A DNA stretch of 64,000 nt, taken from NCBI GenBank assembly GCA_022410635.1, contig JAJVDF010000972.1, positions 178,091 through 242,090 of the forward strand, read 5' to 3'. The position numbers and the translations under genes were made by a program. The DNA comes from Tretioscincus oriximinensis. Lineage: Eukaryota; Chordata; Lepidosauria; Squamata; Gymnophthalmidae. This document shows, one piece after another, positions 61,591-64,000 of the stretch (the first letter of the stretch is position 1; every line of letters begins with the position of its first letter). The notes below the pieces were generated by a model, which saw nothing but the letters and a program-made list of their open reading frames with translations, did not search any database and was not told where the DNA came from.

Positions 61591-61945
61591 AAGGAGTAGG
61601 AGAAGGAGGAGGAGAAGAAGAAAAAGTAGGAGGAAGATGAGAAGAAGGAGGAGGAGAAAAAGAAAAAGTAGGAGGAAGATGAGNAGGAGGAGGAGGAGAT
61701 GGTGGGCTTTATATTTTTCTCACCTGAAGGGATTCAAGGCGGCTTATATTCCATTTTACCCACCACGCTATGATGATCCCCATTTATCTAATCGCAATTC
61801 CTTGCTTTCGAACAGCTAGGTTGGCAAGAGCTGAGGCCAGTAGAGAGGGCTCATCCCTCTCCACAGCCAACACTGAGCTTTCAACCCAGTACCTCTGCTG
61901 AAACAATGGGGCTTTTGACCGCTGTACCATCGTGCACCTAAGGAT
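61588..61945 (-). mobile_element. Type B SINE with polypurine tail
   Basis: GGA/GAA tail 61588-61700, body to GCCAGTAGAGAGGGCTC, head end CCGCTGTACCATCGTGC. Confidence 0.85.
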
Positions 61946-62068
61946 CATTTGCAGGAAGATCAAGAACCAGAGTTTTCCTTCCTTCTGCTTGAGACGCCCG
62001 GGTGCAATTGGTGAGACAGAAGGCTGGGTTAGATGGGCTCTGGCCCCATTCAGCAGGGATTCTCTCAT
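61946..62068 (+). mobile_element. CR1 3' tip
   Basis: GAGACAGAAGGCTGGGTTAG to CAGCAGGGATTCTCTCATG. Confidence 0.7.
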
Positions 62069-62069
62069 G

Positions 62070-62072
62070 TTT

Positions 62073-62111
<39 letters not shown>

Positions 62112-62815
62112 TACTTATACCCTGCCCTATACCCGAAGGTCTCAGGGCGGCAAAAACAGTAAAACATCAATACAAAAATTAAAAAAGTATAAAACAATAT
62201 TAAAAGTAGGGATAGAGATGGCATTTCTTCAGCCAAAGGCCAGGCAAAAGAGGTGCGTCTTCAAGGACCTTCTAAAAGAATACAACNATGATGATANACG
62301 CACCTCGAGGGGGAGACTGTTCCAAAGACAAGGGGCAACCACTGAGAAGGCCCTACCCCGGGTTCCCACTCCACTGGCTGTTGAAAGCGGTGGTACAACC
62401 AGGAGGGCCTCTCCTGCAGATCTTAAGGCACGGGCAGGTTGCTATGGGAGGAGGCGTTCCTTTAGATATTTGGGGCCCAAGTTATTTAGGGCCTTGTAAG
62501 TTAAAGTCAAAACCTTGAATTGGGCTCGGTAGCGGATGGGCAGCCAGTGCAGCTCTTTCAAGACCNGCGTGATGTGTGTCTGGCCAGCTGTCCCTGTCAG
62601 CAGTCTAGCGGCTGCATTCTGCACCAGCTGCAGCTTCCAAACTGTTTTCAAGGGCAGCCCCANATAGAGCGCATTACAATAGTCCAATCTGGAAGTTACC
62701 AGNGCATGGATTACTGTGGCCAGATCATCCCTGTTCAGAAGTNGCCGTAACTGGCGAACCAGACGTAACTNGANNTAGGCACTCCTGGCCACNGCCTCCA
62801 CCTGATTTTCAAGAA
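62070..62815 (-). mobile_element. L2-type LINE, ~745-bp 3' part
   Basis: Minus-strand degenerate RT words VTSRLDYCNALY, LQLVQNAAARLLTG and VLKELHWLPIRYR; 3' tail (TTTA)n at 62071-62112. The best L2 copy in the window. Confidence 0.93.
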
Positions 62816-62929
62816 CGTAAGAGAAGCCCCACTGGATCACACCACAGCTATCCAGTTTTCAGCATGGCCCACTTTAAGGCATCTCAAGCAGCAGAAGGAA
62901 AGGATTAGACAAGTTTGATGTGGGGAACA

Positions 62930-63490
62930 AATGTTAAGAGAGGATATCGACCAGCCTGGGGACCACAAGAACCCATGTGTCCAAACCCCCTTGGACCCTT
63001 GCCCTGAAATCCTTGCCAAAAGAACAAACGGATTCCCCCTCTCTTCCCCTCTCTTCCCTGCGTGTGCTTGGAAGCACGTTGGCTGCCAGTGGGTAAACCT
63101 GCCAGTGTCTCCCCTGCCAGTTATCTTGCTTAAACACATTTTAAATTCCACCCTGGTCCCTGCCTGAAGCAACGGCGCTTTGCAAGTCTCTGCATCCGCC
63201 TCTTTATCATTCCTACGCTTCCCTGATTGCTTGGATGTCCCTTTCTCTAGGGCAAAGCGCCACCTGGTGGAAGGAGGATAAAGAGGGAGGGCTAAGCCCC
63301 CTCCTTCCCTGGCAGTCTTTCGAAACAATTCCAAAAAACGGGAGAGATCCATTTATAATGGATCTGTTTCCCTTCCCTTTTCCACTTTCCATGGTCCAAA
63401 TAGCAAAGCACAAGAGGAGCAAGAATCAGAAATGGAAGAATTTCTCCTTAGTACTCAACCCACTTGGTGACCTCTGTCTGGATTGCCTTA
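62930..63490. other. Unique intron sequence with CTCF-like core
   Basis: No exon recognised. GCGCCACCTGGTGG lies at 63257-63270. Confidence 0.4.
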
Positions 63491-63499
63491 TAAGGATTG

Positions 63500-63980
63500 A
63501 AGGAGGAGGAGGAGAAGAAAAACAAGGGGAAGGAAAAAAGAAGAAAGAGAAGAGGAGAAGAGAAAGAAAAAGAGGAGAAGAAGAACAAGCACAACAACAA
63601 GAAGAAGACGACGACGAAGGAGAAGAAGAAGACGAAGGAGGAGGAGGAGAAGGAGGAGAAGAAGAAGGAGGAGGAGAAGAAGAAGGAGAAGAAGAAGACG
63701 GAGGAGGAGGAGAAGAAAAACAAGGGGAAGGAAAAAAGAAGAGAAGAGAAGGAGAAGAGAAAGAAAAAGAGAAGAAGAACAAGAACAACAACAAGAAGAA
63801 GACGAAGAAGGAGAAGGAGAAGACGAAGAAGGAGGAGGAGAAGGAGGAGAAGAAGGAGGAGGAGGAGGAGAAGAAGGAGAAGAAGACGAAGAAGATGACG
63901 AAGGAGGAGGAGGAGGAGAAGGAGAAGAAGGAGGAGGAGGAGGAGGAGGAGAAGAAGAAGAAGAAGAGGAAAGAGAAGAA
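63500..63980. repeat. Long polypurine tract (GAA/GGA)n
   Basis: About 480 bp. Two similar blocks beginning GGAGAAGAAAAACAAGGGGA (about 63510 and 63709) indicate a ~200-bp internal duplication. It ends at a SINE tail motif running off the window. Confidence 0.95.
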
Positions 63981-64000
63981 AAACTGGCTTTTTATATTCC

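Noticed and set aside
62837..63352. 171-codon minus-strand open frame
   Set aside because: No family match, no splice sites fitting NOC2L phase, composition like the surrounding intron.

Overview
The window is vertebrate nuclear DNA, most likely from a squamate reptile (a lizard). The evidence is the combination of split genes with GT-AG introns, abundant CR1 and L2 LINE fragments, Sauria-like tRNA-derived SINEs, and the tail-to-tail gene pair SAMD11 / NOC2L, which is also neighbouring and convergent at human 1p36.33. The species cannot be named from this sequence.

Layout. Positions 1 to about 26,685 hold the 3' part of SAMD11 on the plus strand. There are five exons (1853-1931, 3539-4239, 17471-17595, 21919-22029, 25429-25677), then a GC-rich 3'UTR with AATAAA at 26658. 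A gap of about 600 bp follows, largely filled by an ~80-bp minisatellite (26735-27175). From about 27,275 to the right edge lies the 3' part of NOC2L on the minus strand. Its last eight coding exons are at 57094-56983, 49592-49479, 47415-47314, 42306-42163, 41192-41079, 40667-40538, 28985-28842 and 28318-28209, with a ~0.9-kb 3'UTR. The 5' ends of both genes lie outside the window. All splice junctions keep the reading frame when joined, and the products align from memory with the human C-terminal halves. No other protein-coding gene was recognised.

Introns are inflated by repeats. Three tRNA-headed SINE types share one 3' tail and end in (TTC)n: type A with a tRNA-Lys-like head (about 19 copies), type B with another head but the same body (about 11), and Sauria-like (about 14). 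CR1 3' ends, L2 3' ends, two hAT-type elements with 8-bp target duplications, palindromic elements and several unclassified repeats make up much of the rest. Polypurine/polypyrimidine tracts, many grown from SINE tails, add several kilobases. Between the repeats lie islands of unique, CpG-retaining, homeodomain-site-rich sequence that look like conserved noncoding elements.

Function. SAMD11 is a SAM-domain component of photoreceptor Polycomb (PRC1-type) complexes. NOC2L is a nucleolar 60S-biogenesis factor and histone-acetyltransferase inhibitor (NIR). They are neighbours by synteny, not a pathway. The points most worth a second look are: the SINE-B body carrying CTCF-like cores; a NOC2L 3' splice site whose branch site and pyrimidine tract appear transposon-derived; a pure 13-Asp codon microsatellite in NOC2L; a PXDLS motif in SAMD11; the DR1-like minisatellite between the two polyadenylation sites; and the candidate regulatory islands. 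I found no clearly new gene system.
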